64,000 nt of DNA from CAZSDU01 sp963662525 (GCA_963662525.1 OY759717.1:1612001-1676000); one strand, 5' to 3'; shown: positions 24,397-33,492, counted from the stretch's first letter. The notes: a model not told the origin generated them from the letters alone. Translations and numbers: made by a program.

Positions 24397-26319
24397 TTAG
24401 TTGGTCCATAAATAAATGAATAGCAAGGCAAGGAAAACGGCGCCGGAAACAAACACCAACGCATATTGCTGAAGTTGCCCGGATTGCAGTTTTTTAATCC
24501 CTCCCGAGGTTTCATTGGTTACATAAGCAATTCCGTTCATGGCTCCATCGACAATGTGACGGTCAAACCAGGCAATCGGGCGGGAAATGTAATTGAAAAT
24601 GATTTTCTTGGTGATGAAGAGATATACTTCATCAATATAAAATTTATGATAGGCTGCCTGGTAAAAAGATCCCAGGGATTGGGTGATCTTTTTCGGGACT
24701 TCCGATTCTTTACGATACAGCAGGGTAGCTACCAGGATACCAACGAGGGCAACCAGGATGGAAGGGATGGCAATCATCCATTCCGTATGAACTTCAAAGG
24801 GAACTCCATCGCTTGTCACCAGTTTGGCAAATGGGATAAACCCGGTAAAGGCAGCACCTAAGGCCAGGAAAATCAAAGGAATGGTCATGAGTGCCGGCGC
24901 TTCATGCGGGGTATGATGGTAATGAACTTCTTTTCTCCAGAAAACCGAGTAGTACAACCTGAACATATAAAATGCAGTGAGACCGGCAACAAGATATTCG
25001 ATGGTAAACAGTACTTTGCTGTGATGGAAAGCAGCAACGAGGATTTCGTCCTTGCTGAAGAAACCCGAAAATGGAGGAATCCCAGATATAGCCAGACAGG
25101 CAACAAGAAAAGTCAGGTGGGTAATGGGAAGGAATTTCCTTAATCCTCCCATTTCATTCATATAATTGCTGTGAACAGCATGAATGATAGCTCCGGCCCC
25201 AAGGAATAACAAGGCTTTAAAGAAAGCATGGGTAAACAGATGGAACATGGAGGCCATGTATCCCAGTCCTTCATGACCGCCATATCCTGAAACACCCAGG
25301 GCAAGCATCATATACCCGATCTGCGACATGGTGGAATAGGCCAGCACCCGTTTGATGTCAAACTGAGTACAGGCAATGACCGCCGCAAAAAGAGAAGTAA
25401 ACGCCCCTACCCAGGCTACAACATCGAGGGCAGAAGGCTCATGGATGAATATCGGGAACATCCTGGCGACCAGGTAAACCCCGGCAACAACCATGGTCGC
25501 TGCATGGATGAGGGCAGAAACAGGTGTTGGACCTTCCATGGCATCAGGCAGCCAGATATGCAGCGGGAACATGGCTGATTTTCCGGCACCTCCCATAAAT
25601 ACAAAGATCATGGCCCAGGTCATGGTTGACATTCCCAGGAACCAGACCCCCTGGCCGGAAGAAAATGCCGGGCTGTTGGCGCTGGTAAGGGTAATGAAAT
25701 CAAAGGTCCCGGTGGTGTATGAGAGGATCAGGATCCCGATCAGAAAACCAAGGTCGGCAAAGCGGGTGACAATGAAAGCTTTCTTGGAGGCCGCAACCGC
25801 ACTGTCTTTGGTATAGTAGAATCCGATCAGGAGATAGGAAGAAACACCCACCAGTTCCCAGAAAATATACATCTGGAAAATATTCGTGGCTACCACCAGT
25901 CCCAACATGGCAAAACTGAATAAAGACAAGCAGGCAAAAAAGCGCTCAAATCCTTTTTCTCCTTTCATGTATCCGAGAGAATAAACATGAACCATAAAGG
26001 ATACCGTGGTGATGACGATCAGCATCATGACCGAGATGGGATCGAGTAGTACGCCCATATCGATATGCAATTTATCCGTGAGGTTAAGCCAACGCATATT
26101 GACGGCAAGGATTTTTTCAAAGGCTCCACCTACACCCCTCCCAACGACAAAGAAGTACTGATATGCGGTGACAAGAGAAAGAACCCAGATGGTAAACAAG
26201 CCCGTTGTTCCGATCACGCCCGAGACAAGGGGTTTGAAGCGGTTCCCGAATAAGCCGACCACCACGAAAAGAAACAGGGGAATCAGCAGGATCAGCGCAG
26301 TGTAACTGAAATCAATCAT
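24397..26319 (-). CDS. nuoL: NADH-quinone oxidoreductase subunit L
   Basis: A 640-residue distal antiporter-like subunit. FWELVGVSSYLLIGFYY and FPLHIWLPDAMEGPTPVSALIHAATMVVAGVYLVARM are the classical NuoL motifs. The C-terminal part has the lateral helix region typical of NuoL, near FYQAAYHKFYIDEVY. A 7-bp repeat array lies between nuoK and its start. Confidence 0.96.
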   Translation of the reverse strand: MIDFSYTALILLIPLFLFVVVGLFGNRFKPLVSGVIGTTGLFTIWVLSLVTAYQYFFVVGRGVGGAFEKILAVNMRWLNLTDKLHIDMGVLLDPISVMMLIVITTVSFMVHVYSLGYMKGEKGFERFFACLSLFSFAMLGLVVATNIFQMYIFWELVGVSSYLLIGFYYTKDSAVAASKKAFIVTRFADLGFLIGILILSYTTGTFDFITLTSANSPAFSSGQGVWFLGMSTMTWAMIFVFMGGAGKSAMFPLHIWLPDAMEGPTPVSALIHAATMVVAGVYLVARMFPIFIHEPSALDVVAWVGAFTSLFAAVIACTQFDIKRVLAYSTMSQIGYMMLALGVSGYGGHEGLGYMASMFHLFTHAFFKALLFLGAGAIIHAVHSNYMNEMGGLRKFLPITHLTFLVACLAISGIPPFSGFFSKDEILVAAFHHSKVLFTIEYLVAGLTAFYMFRLYYSVFWRKEVHYHHTPHEAPALMTIPLIFLALGAAFTGFIPFAKLVTSDGVPFEVHTEWMIAIPSILVALVGILVATLLYRKESEVPKKITQSLGSFYQAAYHKFYIDEVYLFITKKIIFNYISRPIAWFDRHIVDGAMNGIAYVTNETSGGIKKLQSGQLQQYALVFVSGAVFLALLFIYLWTN

Positions 26320-26332
26320 ATTATCATTTTTT

Positions 26333-26402
26333 GATCTGCGATCTGCGATCTGCGATTTGCGAAAAACTTTCGCCTATCGCTTATCGCCTACCGCCTATCG
26401 TT
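26333..26402. repeat. 7-bp tandem repeat between nuoK and nuoL
   Basis: Ten heptamers in phase: GATCTGC three times, GATTTGC, GAAAAAC, then TTTCGCC, TATCGCT, TATCGCC, TACCGCC, TATCGTT. On the minus strand the array starts at the nuoK stop codon and ends 13 bases before the nuoL ATG. The CCTATCG unit reappears at 53484-53511. Confidence 0.9.
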
Positions 26403-26718
26403 AATACTTCATTTCATTCATCTTTTCCACATCGATGTTCACGATGCGACGGTATATATTGATGATAATGGCAATCGCCACGGAAGCTTCGGCAGCAGCA
26501 ACCGCAATAATGAAAATCGTGAAAAACATCCCTTCCAGGTGACCCGGGTAGAGGATCTTGTTAAAAGCTACGAAATTAATATTGACCGAATTCAGGATCA
26601 ATTCGATCGACATCAGGATTGTGATCAGGTTTTTCCGGACCAGAAATCCATAAATTCCGATGAAGAACATCAGCGTGCCGGTAATCAGAAACCATTGTAA
26701 TGGAACACCTTCAAACAT
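26401..26718 (-). CDS. nuoK: NADH-quinone oxidoreductase subunit K
   Basis: A 105-residue subunit with three membrane helices. Conserved glutamates are in LMSIELILNSVNINFVAF and AAAEASVAIAIII, as in other NuoK proteins, which have a role in proton transfer. It lies between nuoJ and nuoL in the operon, in the usual order. Confidence 0.96.
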   Translation of the reverse strand: MFEGVPLQWFLITGTLMFFIGIYGFLVRKNLITILMSIELILNSVNINFVAFNKILYPGHLEGMFFTIFIIAVAAAEASVAIAIIINIYRRIVNIDVEKMNEMKY

Positions 26719-26733
26719 ACTATTGAACTTTAA

Positions 26734-27243
26734 TTAATCTTTACGTTTTTTTGCCAAAATAATAGCCCCCACCATGGCGGCAAGCAGCAGGATGCTGATC
26801 ACTTCAAACGGCAGGGCATATCCGAATTTCTCCGTACTGATCAGGCTATGCCCGATCACCCTGACATCAGTTCTATCGGTTCCTGCTATTTCGGTAGGGA
26901 ATTGATACTGCAGGATGGTGAGGATACAAATAATTGCCCCGGCAGCTGCGGCCATAAATGCCGGGATGATCTTCTTCCAGCCCGGAGCTTCCAGTTTCTC
27001 TGCAATATGACTGGTAAGCAGGATGGAAAAAATGATTAAAACAACTATACCACCGGCATACAGGGTCAGTTGTATTGCTGCAAGAAAATTGAACCTCAGC
27101 AAAAAGTACATGCCTCCTGTAGCCACCAGCACAAACAACAGGAATGTGGCTGCCCGCAGGATTCGTCGGCTGGTCACCGTTAAAATGGAAAAAATGAGGA
27201 TGACTGCAGCAAAGATCGCAAACATCAATTGATTGGTCGTCAT
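26734..27243 (-). CDS. nuoJ: NADH-quinone oxidoreductase subunit J
   Basis: A 169-residue membrane subunit with about five helices; LTLYAGGIVVLIIFSILLTS is the conserved NuoJ segment with the pi-bulge helix. It overlaps nuoI by four bases and precedes nuoK by 15 bases. It belongs to the 11-gene nuo operon. Confidence 0.95.
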   Translation of the reverse strand: MTTNQLMFAIFAAVILIFSILTVTSRRILRAATFLLFVLVATGGMYFLLRFNFLAAIQLTLYAGGIVVLIIFSILLTSHIAEKLEAPGWKKIIPAFMAAAAGAIICILTILQYQFPTEIAGTDRTDVRVIGHSLISTEKFGYALPFEVISILLLAAMVGAIILAKKRKD

Positions 27244-27722
27244 TCTACAATATCTTTAAGGATGGATGAACCGGGTTGATTTAAAATTTTGGTCAGCTTG
27301 GAACGGTCGAACACCGCATGCTCAAACTCCTGTCCCCAGGCAAGAGCATTCGACGGACAGGTCTTGATGCATAATCCGCAAAAAGTACACATGCCAAGGT
27401 GATAAATATGCTTGTCGATGATGCGCTTCTTTTTACCTTCGGGGGTATCGATCTTGTCCTGGATGATCTCGATAGAACCATTGGGACAATTGGTTTCACA
27501 AATTCCGCAACCGGTACAGCGATGTTCATTATGCGCATTATGCGGCATGATTACTTCTCCCTTGAACCTGTCGTACATTTTCAGGGTCTTCCGGTTTTCG
27601 GGATATTGCTGGGTCACTATTTCCCAGGGACTGAAGAAGTATCTTCCGGTGACCTTCATCCCCGTCAGGAGCGATTTGATTGCGTGGAAGATGTCTGCAA
27701 AATATTTAAAGAAGCTGCTCAT
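27240..27722 (-). CDS. nuoI: NADH-quinone oxidoreductase subunit I
   Basis: A 160-residue peripheral subunit with two 4Fe-4S clusters (N6a, N6b): C69, C72, C75, C79 and C112, C115, C118, C122. It hands electrons to the N2 cluster of NuoB. In an enzyme without NuoEFG it is the likely entry point of electrons from ferredoxin. The N-terminal amphipathic helix region is present. Confidence 0.95.
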   Translation of the reverse strand: MSSFFKYFADIFHAIKSLLTGMKVTGRYFFSPWEIVTQQYPENRKTLKMYDRFKGEVIMPHNAHNEHRCTGCGICETNCPNGSIEIIQDKIDTPEGKKKRIIDKHIYHLGMCTFCGLCIKTCPSNALAWGQEFEHAVFDRSKLTKILNQPGSSILKDIVE

Positions 27723-27728
27723 AGTTTT

Positions 27729-28817
27729 CTAAAAATGCCAACCCATTAATACAACAAATGCCATGATAAGGATATTGACCAGGTTTATGGGCAATAAATA
27801 TTTCCATTCCAGGGTCAGAAGCTGGTCGATTCGCAAACGCGGGAATGTCCACTTAAACCACATCATTACCCAGATGATAAAGAAGGTTTTACCGATATAC
27901 CAAACAAATGGCGGGATAAAATCCATAATATGGTTAAATCCATCCCAGCCGCTCACATGAAAAGGCATCCAGCCCCCGAGAAAAACGGTAGCGGCAATGG
28001 ATGCCACGATAAACATATTCATATATTCTGCCAGGAAAAAGAAGGCAAATTTAATCCCGGAATATTCGGTATGAAATCCTGCTGTCAGCTCTGACTCGGC
28101 TTCAGCCAGGTCAAAAGGTCCGCGGTTTGTTTCAGCAGTACTCGAAATTAAAAAGATGATAAAGGCGATCAGGGCAGGAATATGTCCTTTGAAAAGAAAC
28201 CAGCCATCACGCTGCCCTTCAACGATAGCAGAAAACTGCATGGTCCCTGCCAGAATAATGATAGTGAGCAGGGAGAGTCCGACGGATAACTCATAACTCA
28301 CGATCTGGGCGCCGGAACGCATGGCGCCGATCAGGGAATATTTGTTGTTGCTCGACCATCCGGCCAGCAGAATACCCACAACACCCAGAGAAGAAACGGC
28401 AATTACATATAAAATGCCAATATCGAAATCGATGGCATGTAACCCCTTCGCAAACGGAATGGCTGCAATGGCCATAAAGGAGGCGCAGATCACGATAAAG
28501 GGAGCAATGTTGAACAGCAGCCGGTCCGCATTTTTGATATAAACCAGTTCCTTCATCAGCAGTTTAAAGAGGTCGGCAATGGTTTGAAAGAAACCATAGG
28601 GTCCAACCCTGTTGGGACCGACACGATTCTGCATAAACGCGCAGACTTTTCGTTCGGCATAAACCAGGAAAAGACCAATGAGCGCATAAAAAAGCAAAAC
28701 AAGCAGTCCGATGATCGTCATCTCCACCATAAGAGCCCAGAAAGGAGGAAGGCTATCATAAAGAAATTTATCGATCCATTGGTTAAAAGACGTAAAGTCG
28801 TAAATGCTAAAATTCAT
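27729..28817 (-). CDS. nuoH: NADH-quinone oxidoreductase subunit H
   Basis: A 362-residue membrane subunit that joins the quinone site to the membrane arm, with about eight or nine helices. Typical motifs are VYAERKVCAFMQNRVGPNRVGP near the N-terminus and RGPFDLAEAESELTAGFHTEYSG, the acidic loop at the quinone cavity. It follows nuoD, which shows that no nuoE, F or G was inserted where they are found in the 14-subunit enzyme. Confidence 0.96.
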   Translation of the reverse strand: MNFSIYDFTSFNQWIDKFLYDSLPPFWALMVEMTIIGLLVLLFYALIGLFLVYAERKVCAFMQNRVGPNRVGPYGFFQTIADLFKLLMKELVYIKNADRLLFNIAPFIVICASFMAIAAIPFAKGLHAIDFDIGILYVIAVSSLGVVGILLAGWSSNNKYSLIGAMRSGAQIVSYELSVGLSLLTIIILAGTMQFSAIVEGQRDGWFLFKGHIPALIAFIIFLISSTAETNRGPFDLAEAESELTAGFHTEYSGIKFAFFFLAEYMNMFIVASIAATVFLGGWMPFHVSGWDGFNHIMDFIPPFVWYIGKTFFIIWVMMWFKWTFPRLRIDQLLTLEWKYLLPINLVNILIMAFVVLMGWHF

Positions 28818-28829
28818 AGCGTGATAGTA

Positions 28830-29957
28830 TTATCTGTCAATATCCGGAATAACATAATCTAAGGAACCGCCTATAGCGACCAGGTCGGCAATTTTACCCC
28901 CGCGGCTGATATGATCCAGAGCACTGAGGTTGGAAAAATTGGGAGAGCGGAATTTCATGCGGTAAGGCGTTTTGTTTCCATCACTCAGCACATAAACGCC
29001 GAGTTCTCCCCGGGCAGCTTCCACACGCTGGAAGTATTCGCCGGCAGGCAGTTTGAGAACGGCCTTCATCTTGGCAGTATAGTCACCTTCAGGAATGTTG
29101 TCGATCAGCTGCTCAATGATCTTCATGGATTCATGCATTTCATGCATTCTGACCATGTATCTGGCAAAAGTATCTCCCTCATGCATCAGGATCTCATTGA
29201 ATTCAACTTTATCATAAACCCCGTATGGATGATGCTTCCTGACATCACAGGCAAAGCCTGACCCCCGGCCCGAAGGGCCGGTAACGCCATAACTGATGGC
29301 ATCTTCTTTGGATAATATCCCAACGCCCTTGGTACGTTCCTGCATAATGATATTCCCGGTAAGCAGATCATCGTAATCCTTGATTTTCTTTCTGAAATAC
29401 TTGATGAATGCCTTCACGTTCCTCTGAAAATCCGGATGAATGTCCATCATCAGCCCGCCGGGGGTGTAATAGGAATGCAGAAGCCGTGATCCGAAAGATT
29501 CTTCGAAAATGTCAAGAATTTTTTCCCGGTCACGCAGGCCATAGAAGAAACAGGTCAGTCCGCCCATATCCATACCAAAACTGCACCACCAGAGCTGATG
29601 GGAGGCAATACGATTCAGTTCATCGATGATGGTGCGGATATATTTTACGCGCTCCGGAACTTCGACTTCAAGTGCTTTTTCAACCAGCAGGCAGACTGCA
29701 TGGTTATTGATGTGGGCCGAAAGATAATCCATCCTGTCGGTGAGATGAATGATCTGGGGATAAGTATCCTTTTCACACATTTTTTCGATGCCGCGATGGA
29801 TATACCCGCAATGGGGCTTGAGACTTTTTACGATTTCACCCTGAAGGGAAACCACCAGCCGCAATACGCCATGGGTAGAAGGATGCTGAGGACCCATATT
29901 GATATGGTATTCTTCCTCCTCAACATTTTTAACAGGCAGGTTTACGATTTCTTTCAT
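28830..29957 (-). CDS. nuoD: NADH-quinone oxidoreductase subunit D
   Basis: A 375-residue subunit of the Q module, related to the large subunit of NiFe hydrogenases but without its nickel cysteines. Conserved HPSTHGVLRL near the start and PHCGYIHRGIEKM are visible, as is the quinone-site region RMDYLSAH. It is separate from nuoC, with a gap of 3 bases. The nuoE, F and G genes that would follow are missing. Confidence 0.96.
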   Translation of the reverse strand: MKEIVNLPVKNVEEEEYHINMGPQHPSTHGVLRLVVSLQGEIVKSLKPHCGYIHRGIEKMCEKDTYPQIIHLTDRMDYLSAHINNHAVCLLVEKALEVEVPERVKYIRTIIDELNRIASHQLWWCSFGMDMGGLTCFFYGLRDREKILDIFEESFGSRLLHSYYTPGGLMMDIHPDFQRNVKAFIKYFRKKIKDYDDLLTGNIIMQERTKGVGILSKEDAISYGVTGPSGRGSGFACDVRKHHPYGVYDKVEFNEILMHEGDTFARYMVRMHEMHESMKIIEQLIDNIPEGDYTAKMKAVLKLPAGEYFQRVEAARGELGVYVLSDGNKTPYRMKFRSPNFSNLSALDHISRGGKIADLVAIGGSLDYVIPDIDR

Positions 29958-29960
29958 ACC

Positions 29961-30419
29961 TTAAAATTCTACGATATTGACTTCATCCACATAATCCTTG
30001 CGTAAAGGATGGCCCTTCCAGTCTTCTTCCAGGAAAAGACGGCGCAGATCAGGATGATGATTGAACCTGATGCCCAACAAGTCATAGACCTCTCTTTCAT
30101 GAAATTCAGCCGTTCTCCAGATATCACAGACCGTATCAAAGGCAGGATTGACACGGTCTTCCGTTTGTACCTTTAAAACCAGCTGATGCTGATGCCGGGT
30201 TGACTCCAGGTGATAAACCACCATCAGCTGCTTGACCAGGTCAACCCCGGTCAGGCAAAACAAATAATCAAAAGCAAGATCATCCGCGCTTTTGAGTATC
30301 AGGGCAAGGCCATGCAGTTCAGCCGGAGGAATGAGAAAAGTGAGAAACTGTTTGTTCTCCTGGAATTCTGCGCCGGGAACCAGACCCAAAATTCTATCCT
30401 TTAATGTTGCATTATCCAT
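29961..30419 (-). CDS. nuoC: NADH-quinone oxidoreductase subunit C
   Basis: A 152-residue peripheral subunit. The family signature is REVYDLLGIRFNHHPDLRRLFLEEDWKGHPLRKDY. It is a structural part of the Q module and binds NuoD. It is not fused to nuoD, unlike the nuoCD fusion in E. coli. Confidence 0.95.
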   Translation of the reverse strand: MDNATLKDRILGLVPGAEFQENKQFLTFLIPPAELHGLALILKSADDLAFDYLFCLTGVDLVKQLMVVYHLESTRHQHQLVLKVQTEDRVNPAFDTVCDIWRTAEFHEREVYDLLGIRFNHHPDLRRLFLEEDWKGHPLRKDYVDEVNIVEF

Positions 30420-30427
30420 CTTTGGAA

Positions 30428-30982
30428 TTATCTAAGTAAATCATCAGTACTTCTCGGGTCAGCCATGGTTTCCAGCTTGATCTTGCGCTGTAACTGCATC
30501 ACGCCATAAAGCAGGGCTTCCGGTCGCGGAGGACAGCCGGGAACATACACATCAACCGGGATCACATGATCCACACCACGAACCACATGGTAAGAATTAT
30601 AAAAGAACGGACCGCCGGAAACAGCGCAGGCGCCCATGGCGATCACGTATTTGGGATCAGACATCTGGTCGTATAACCGCTTGAGAACAGGAGCCATCTT
30701 GTTAACTATCGTACCTGCAACCACAATCACGTCAGCCTGACGGGGACTGGCACGGTAAACTTCTATCCCGAACCGGGCAAAGTCATGACGCGATGCCCCG
30801 GTGGCCATCATTTCAATTCCGCAGCAACTGGTAGCAAAGGTCAATGGCCAAATGGAATTGGAACGACCCCAGTTGATCATTGCATCAACGGTAGTAAGTA
30901 AAATATTGCCCCCCGATTTTTTAAACAATTCCAGGGTTTCATTATCGCGGAAATCCGCTTCTTTCATATTCTTTATTCCCAT
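30428..30982 (-). CDS. nuoB: NADH-quinone oxidoreductase subunit B
   Basis: A 184-residue subunit that carries cluster N2. The ligands C53, C54 (TSCCGIEMM), C119 (MGACAVSGG) and C150 (VPGCPPRPE) are all present. It passes electrons to quinone. It overlaps nuoA by ten bases, so the two genes are probably translationally coupled; a second ATG at codon 6 is possible. Confidence 0.96.
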   Translation of the reverse strand: MGIKNMKEADFRDNETLELFKKSGGNILLTTVDAMINWGRSNSIWPLTFATSCCGIEMMATGASRHDFARFGIEVYRASPRQADVIVVAGTIVNKMAPVLKRLYDQMSDPKYVIAMGACAVSGGPFFYNSYHVVRGVDHVIPVDVYVPGCPPRPEALLYGVMQLQRKIKLETMADPRSTDDLLR

Positions 30983-31323
30983 TTCAATGCTCCTTTCTTC
31001 CAGGCATATAAAAGACCCAAACCCAGCACAAAAAAGAAAATGATGATTTCAACGAAGGCGGTCATACCGGTTTCTTTCATGATAACTGCCCAGGGGAAAA
31101 TGAATACACTTTCCACATCGAACACCAGGAAGATAATGGCAAACAGGTAATACCCCACGTTAAACTGAAGCCAGGTAAGGCCTTCGGTAGGGATACCGCA
31201 TTCATACGGTTCCGCTTTCTGGGGATTGGTAGAAGTAGGCGCAACATAGTGGGAGAATACCAGGGCGAACCCAACAAGAAACGCCCCTACGATAAAGAAG
31301 AGGATCAGACTTTCTGCACTCAT
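30973..31323 (-). CDS. nuoA: NADH-quinone oxidoreductase subunit A
   Basis: A 116-residue membrane protein with three helices. The conserved loop PYECGIPTE (cysteine next to the quinone cavity) and the motif FDVESVFIFPWAV are present. It is the first gene of the 11-subunit nuo operon and has a -7 box about 29 bases upstream. Confidence 0.96.
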   Translation of the reverse strand: MSAESLILFFIVGAFLVGFALVFSHYVAPTSTNPQKAEPYECGIPTEGLTWLQFNVGYYLFAIIFLVFDVESVFIFPWAVIMKETGMTAFVEIIIFFFVLGLGLLYAWKKGALKWE

Positions 31324-31351
31324 AATGTGAATCTATTAACAGACGTGCCGG

Positions 31352-31359
31352 CAAAATTA
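31352..31359 (-). promoter_or_regulatory. -7 box of the nuo operon
   Basis: On the minus strand it reads TAATTTTG, an exact TAnnTTTG, and is 28 bases from the nuoA ATG. A TTTA lies about 18 bases further upstream as a weak -33 box. No Rex-like palindrome was seen here. Confidence 0.6.
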
Positions 31360-31414
31360 GAAAATTATTTGAGATAAACTAATCTGCCCACCCCGGTAAA
31401 TATCAAGATGCAAG

Positions 31415-31444
31415 TTGATATTTGTCAATGCATTCGTACATTTG
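31415..31444 (+). promoter_or_regulatory. Promoter of the DUF3109 gene
   Basis: TTG at 31415-31417, 19 bases, then TACATTTG at 31437-31444: a good Bacteroidota promoter. It is divergent from the nuo promoter. Transcription would start only about 8 bases before the ATG, so the leader is very short. Confidence 0.65.
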
Positions 31445-31458
31445 TGCATTAATCAAAC

Positions 31459-32013
31459 ATGATCTCTCTCGAAAACACCCTTATTTCCGACGACATAAAG
31501 TCAACGTTCTTCAGCTGCGATATGGAGAAGTGCAAAGGAGCATGCTGCGTGGAAGGCGATGCCGGGGCGCCGCTGGAGGAAGAAGAAATATCCCTGCTGG
31601 ATGATTATATCGATGAGATCAAACCTTTTATGGAGGAGGAGGGAATACAGGAAGTATCACACCTCGGTGTGTTCGATTACGATGCAGAGGGCAGGTTTGT
31701 TACGCCACTGGTGAAAGGCAGAGAATGTGCTTTTATATTTTTTGAGGAAGGAATCGCCCGTTGTGCCATTGAAAAAGCTTTCCAGGAAAAAAAAATTCCT
31801 TTCCCAAAACCTGTATCCTGCCACCTGTATCCGATCAGAATAACGTCAGTATTCGAGGGTGATGCCCTGAACTATCATAAATGGGAAATTTGCAGGAAAG
31901 CGCTGGAGAAAGGGCATAAAGAAAAAATGCCCCTCTACGAATTCGCAGCCGGGGCATTGATACGTAAATACGGAAGGAACTGGTATAACAAACTGCTTAA
32001 GTTACTGCATTAG
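31459..32013 (+). CDS. DUF3109 family cysteine-rich protein
   Basis: A 184-residue cytoplasmic protein. Cysteines at the start (FSCDMEKCKGACCVEGDAG), in the middle (ECAF, RCAIE) and later (SCHLYPIRI, EICRKAL) suggest binding of metal ions or an Fe-S cluster, as in the related YkgJ family. Function is unknown. Its 3' end overlaps that of ferritin by 17 bases on the opposite strand. The C-terminal segment EFAAGALIRKYGRNWYN looks conserved. Confidence 0.85.
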   Translation: MISLENTLISDDIKSTFFSCDMEKCKGACCVEGDAGAPLEEEEISLLDDYIDEIKPFMEEEGIQEVSHLGVFDYDAEGRFVTPLVKGRECAFIFFEEGIARCAIEKAFQEKKIPFPKPVSCHLYPIRITSVFEGDALNYHKWEICRKALEKGHKEKMPLYEFAAGALIRKYGRNWYNKLLKLLH

Positions 32014-32530
32014 CGCCTCCGCTCAGCGCCAGGGCAGCTCTTTTTGCCGTTGCCATGGCGGCAAATTCCTTATCCATTAAAAACAAACCTTCGGTACCGG
32101 CCAGTTTGATCTGATCGAGAATGCTGCGAACCGTACTCTCCTCTTCTATCTGTTCCGTAATGTACCATTGCAGGTAATTTGCTGAAGTAAAATCCTTCTC
32201 CTGGGTGCAGATGGCATATAGCTCGTTGATGGAAGCCGAGATGTATTCCTCGTGTTTCAATACCTGTTGGAAAACATCCAGCAGTGATTTGAATTTTGCT
32301 GGCGGAGCTTCAAGTGCAGGTATTATTGCAGCCCCTCCCCGGTCGTTGAGGTAATGAACCAGTTTCAGCATATGGATACGCTCTTCTTCGGTCTGGACAT
32401 AGAGCCAGTTGGCCGCCCCGGGATAGCCGTTGCGTTCAGCCCAGGAAGCCATCGCCAGATAAATGCGTGAAGAATGCTCTTCCCGCTTGATCTGCTCGTT
32501 TATCGCCTTTTCAACATTCTTTGTTATCAT
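31997..32530 (-). CDS. Ferritin, non-heme iron storage protein
   Basis: A 177-residue four-helix protein that stores iron in a 24-mer shell. Ferroxidase ligands can be seen: E17-type KREEHSSRIYLAMASW, EEERIHMLKLVHYL (conserved E and H), and the third helix region LQWYITEQIEEE. It is the bacterial FtnA type without heme-binding Met between subunits. It lies after the atp genes, with an octamer array between, and is probably transcribed separately. Confidence 0.94.
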   Translation of the reverse strand: MITKNVEKAINEQIKREEHSSRIYLAMASWAERNGYPGAANWLYVQTEEERIHMLKLVHYLNDRGGAAIIPALEAPPAKFKSLLDVFQQVLKHEEYISASINELYAICTQEKDFTSANYLQWYITEQIEEESTVRSILDQIKLAGTEGLFLMDKEFAAMATAKRAALALSGGANAVT

Positions 32531-32560
32531 AAATTCTGTTTTTAAAATCCACGCTCATTA

Positions 32561-32596
32561 TCACTTTGTTTCTTTGTCACTTTGTTACCTTGTCAC
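32561..32596. repeat. 8-bp tandem repeat between atpG and ferritin
   Basis: TCACTTTG, TTTCTTTG, TCACTTTG, TTACCTTG, TCAC. On the minus strand the array includes the atpG stop codon (TGA at 32593-32595) and ends 30 bases before the ferritin ATG. The final 21 bases are the same as in the array at 3761-3797. Confidence 0.9.
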
Positions 32597-33483
32597 CCCC
32601 TTAATGCTTCCGCCCCGCTGACGATCTCAAGAATTTCATTGGTAATGGAGCTTTGCCGTGTTTTATTATAAGTAATGTTAAGGGCTCTCAGGATATCCTT
32701 GGCATTTTCTGTGGCCTGGTGCATGGCTGTCATCCTGGCGCCCTGTTCCGACGCAAAAGAATCGAGCAGGGCTTTAAAAAGTTGTATCCTTAGCGTCTTT
32801 GGAATAAGTTCCCTGACGATAGTTTCCTTATCCGGCTCAAAGATATAATCGGCGTCCATAGTGCGTCGGGAAACAGATTTTTCAGGCCGTACAGCAGAGA
32901 CGGGAAGATATTGTTCAACGATCAGGTTCTGGACAGCTGCATTTTTAAACTGATTATAAATGATATCTATCCTGTCGTATTCTTTGCCGGCAAAAGCTTT
33001 CATCAGCTTTTCCGCCAGGGGAGCAACATTGCCGAAGGTAAGCTGGTCAAAAAGTTCATCATGCGATTCGATGACAGGGAATTTACGTTTTCTGAAAAAT
33101 TCCGTTCCCTTCCTGCCAATGGTGATCAGGCTTACATTATTTTGCTGAAACTGGCTGGCGTACAAGGTATTCAGCTGATTAAGCGTCATTTTAATAATGT
33201 TGGAATTAAATCCCCCGCATAGCCCGCGGTTGGAAGTAAGTACCAGAAGCAATATTTTTTCGGGTTTACGTTCCTCTGAAAAAACACTTTCATTGGAGTT
33301 TTCGATGCTGCTGCTAAGGTTTTGAAGAATATCGCGCAACTTCGCTGCATAAGGCCGCAATTTGATGATGGCATTCTGTGCCCTCCTCAACTTGGAAGCC
33401 GCAACCATTTTCATGGCATTAGTGATCTGTTGGGTAGATTTAACCGATGCGATCCGTATCCTTACTTCCTTCAGTCCGGCCAT
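32593..33483 (-). CDS. atpG: ATP synthase F1 gamma subunit
   Basis: A 296-residue central shaft subunit of F1. The N-terminal helix AGLKEVRIRIASVKSTQQITNAMKMVAASKL and the C-terminal helix ATENAKDILRALNITYNKTRQSSITNEILEIVSGAEAL are the conserved coiled-coil parts. It is the last gene of the atpBEFHAG unit. atpD and atpC, which follow it in many bacteria, do not follow here. Confidence 0.96.
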   Translation of the reverse strand: MAGLKEVRIRIASVKSTQQITNAMKMVAASKLRRAQNAIIKLRPYAAKLRDILQNLSSSIENSNESVFSEERKPEKILLLVLTSNRGLCGGFNSNIIKMTLNQLNTLYASQFQQNNVSLITIGRKGTEFFRKRKFPVIESHDELFDQLTFGNVAPLAEKLMKAFAGKEYDRIDIIYNQFKNAAVQNLIVEQYLPVSAVRPEKSVSRRTMDADYIFEPDKETIVRELIPKTLRIQLFKALLDSFASEQGARMTAMHQATENAKDILRALNITYNKTRQSSITNEILEIVSGAEALRG

Positions 33484-33492
33484 GCTTGATTT

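Noticed and set aside
31810..31840. CCTGTATCCTGCCACCTGTATCC in the DUF3109 gene as a heptamer insertion
   Set aside because: It encodes the conserved family motif SCHLYPIRI, so the likeness to the repeat is by chance.
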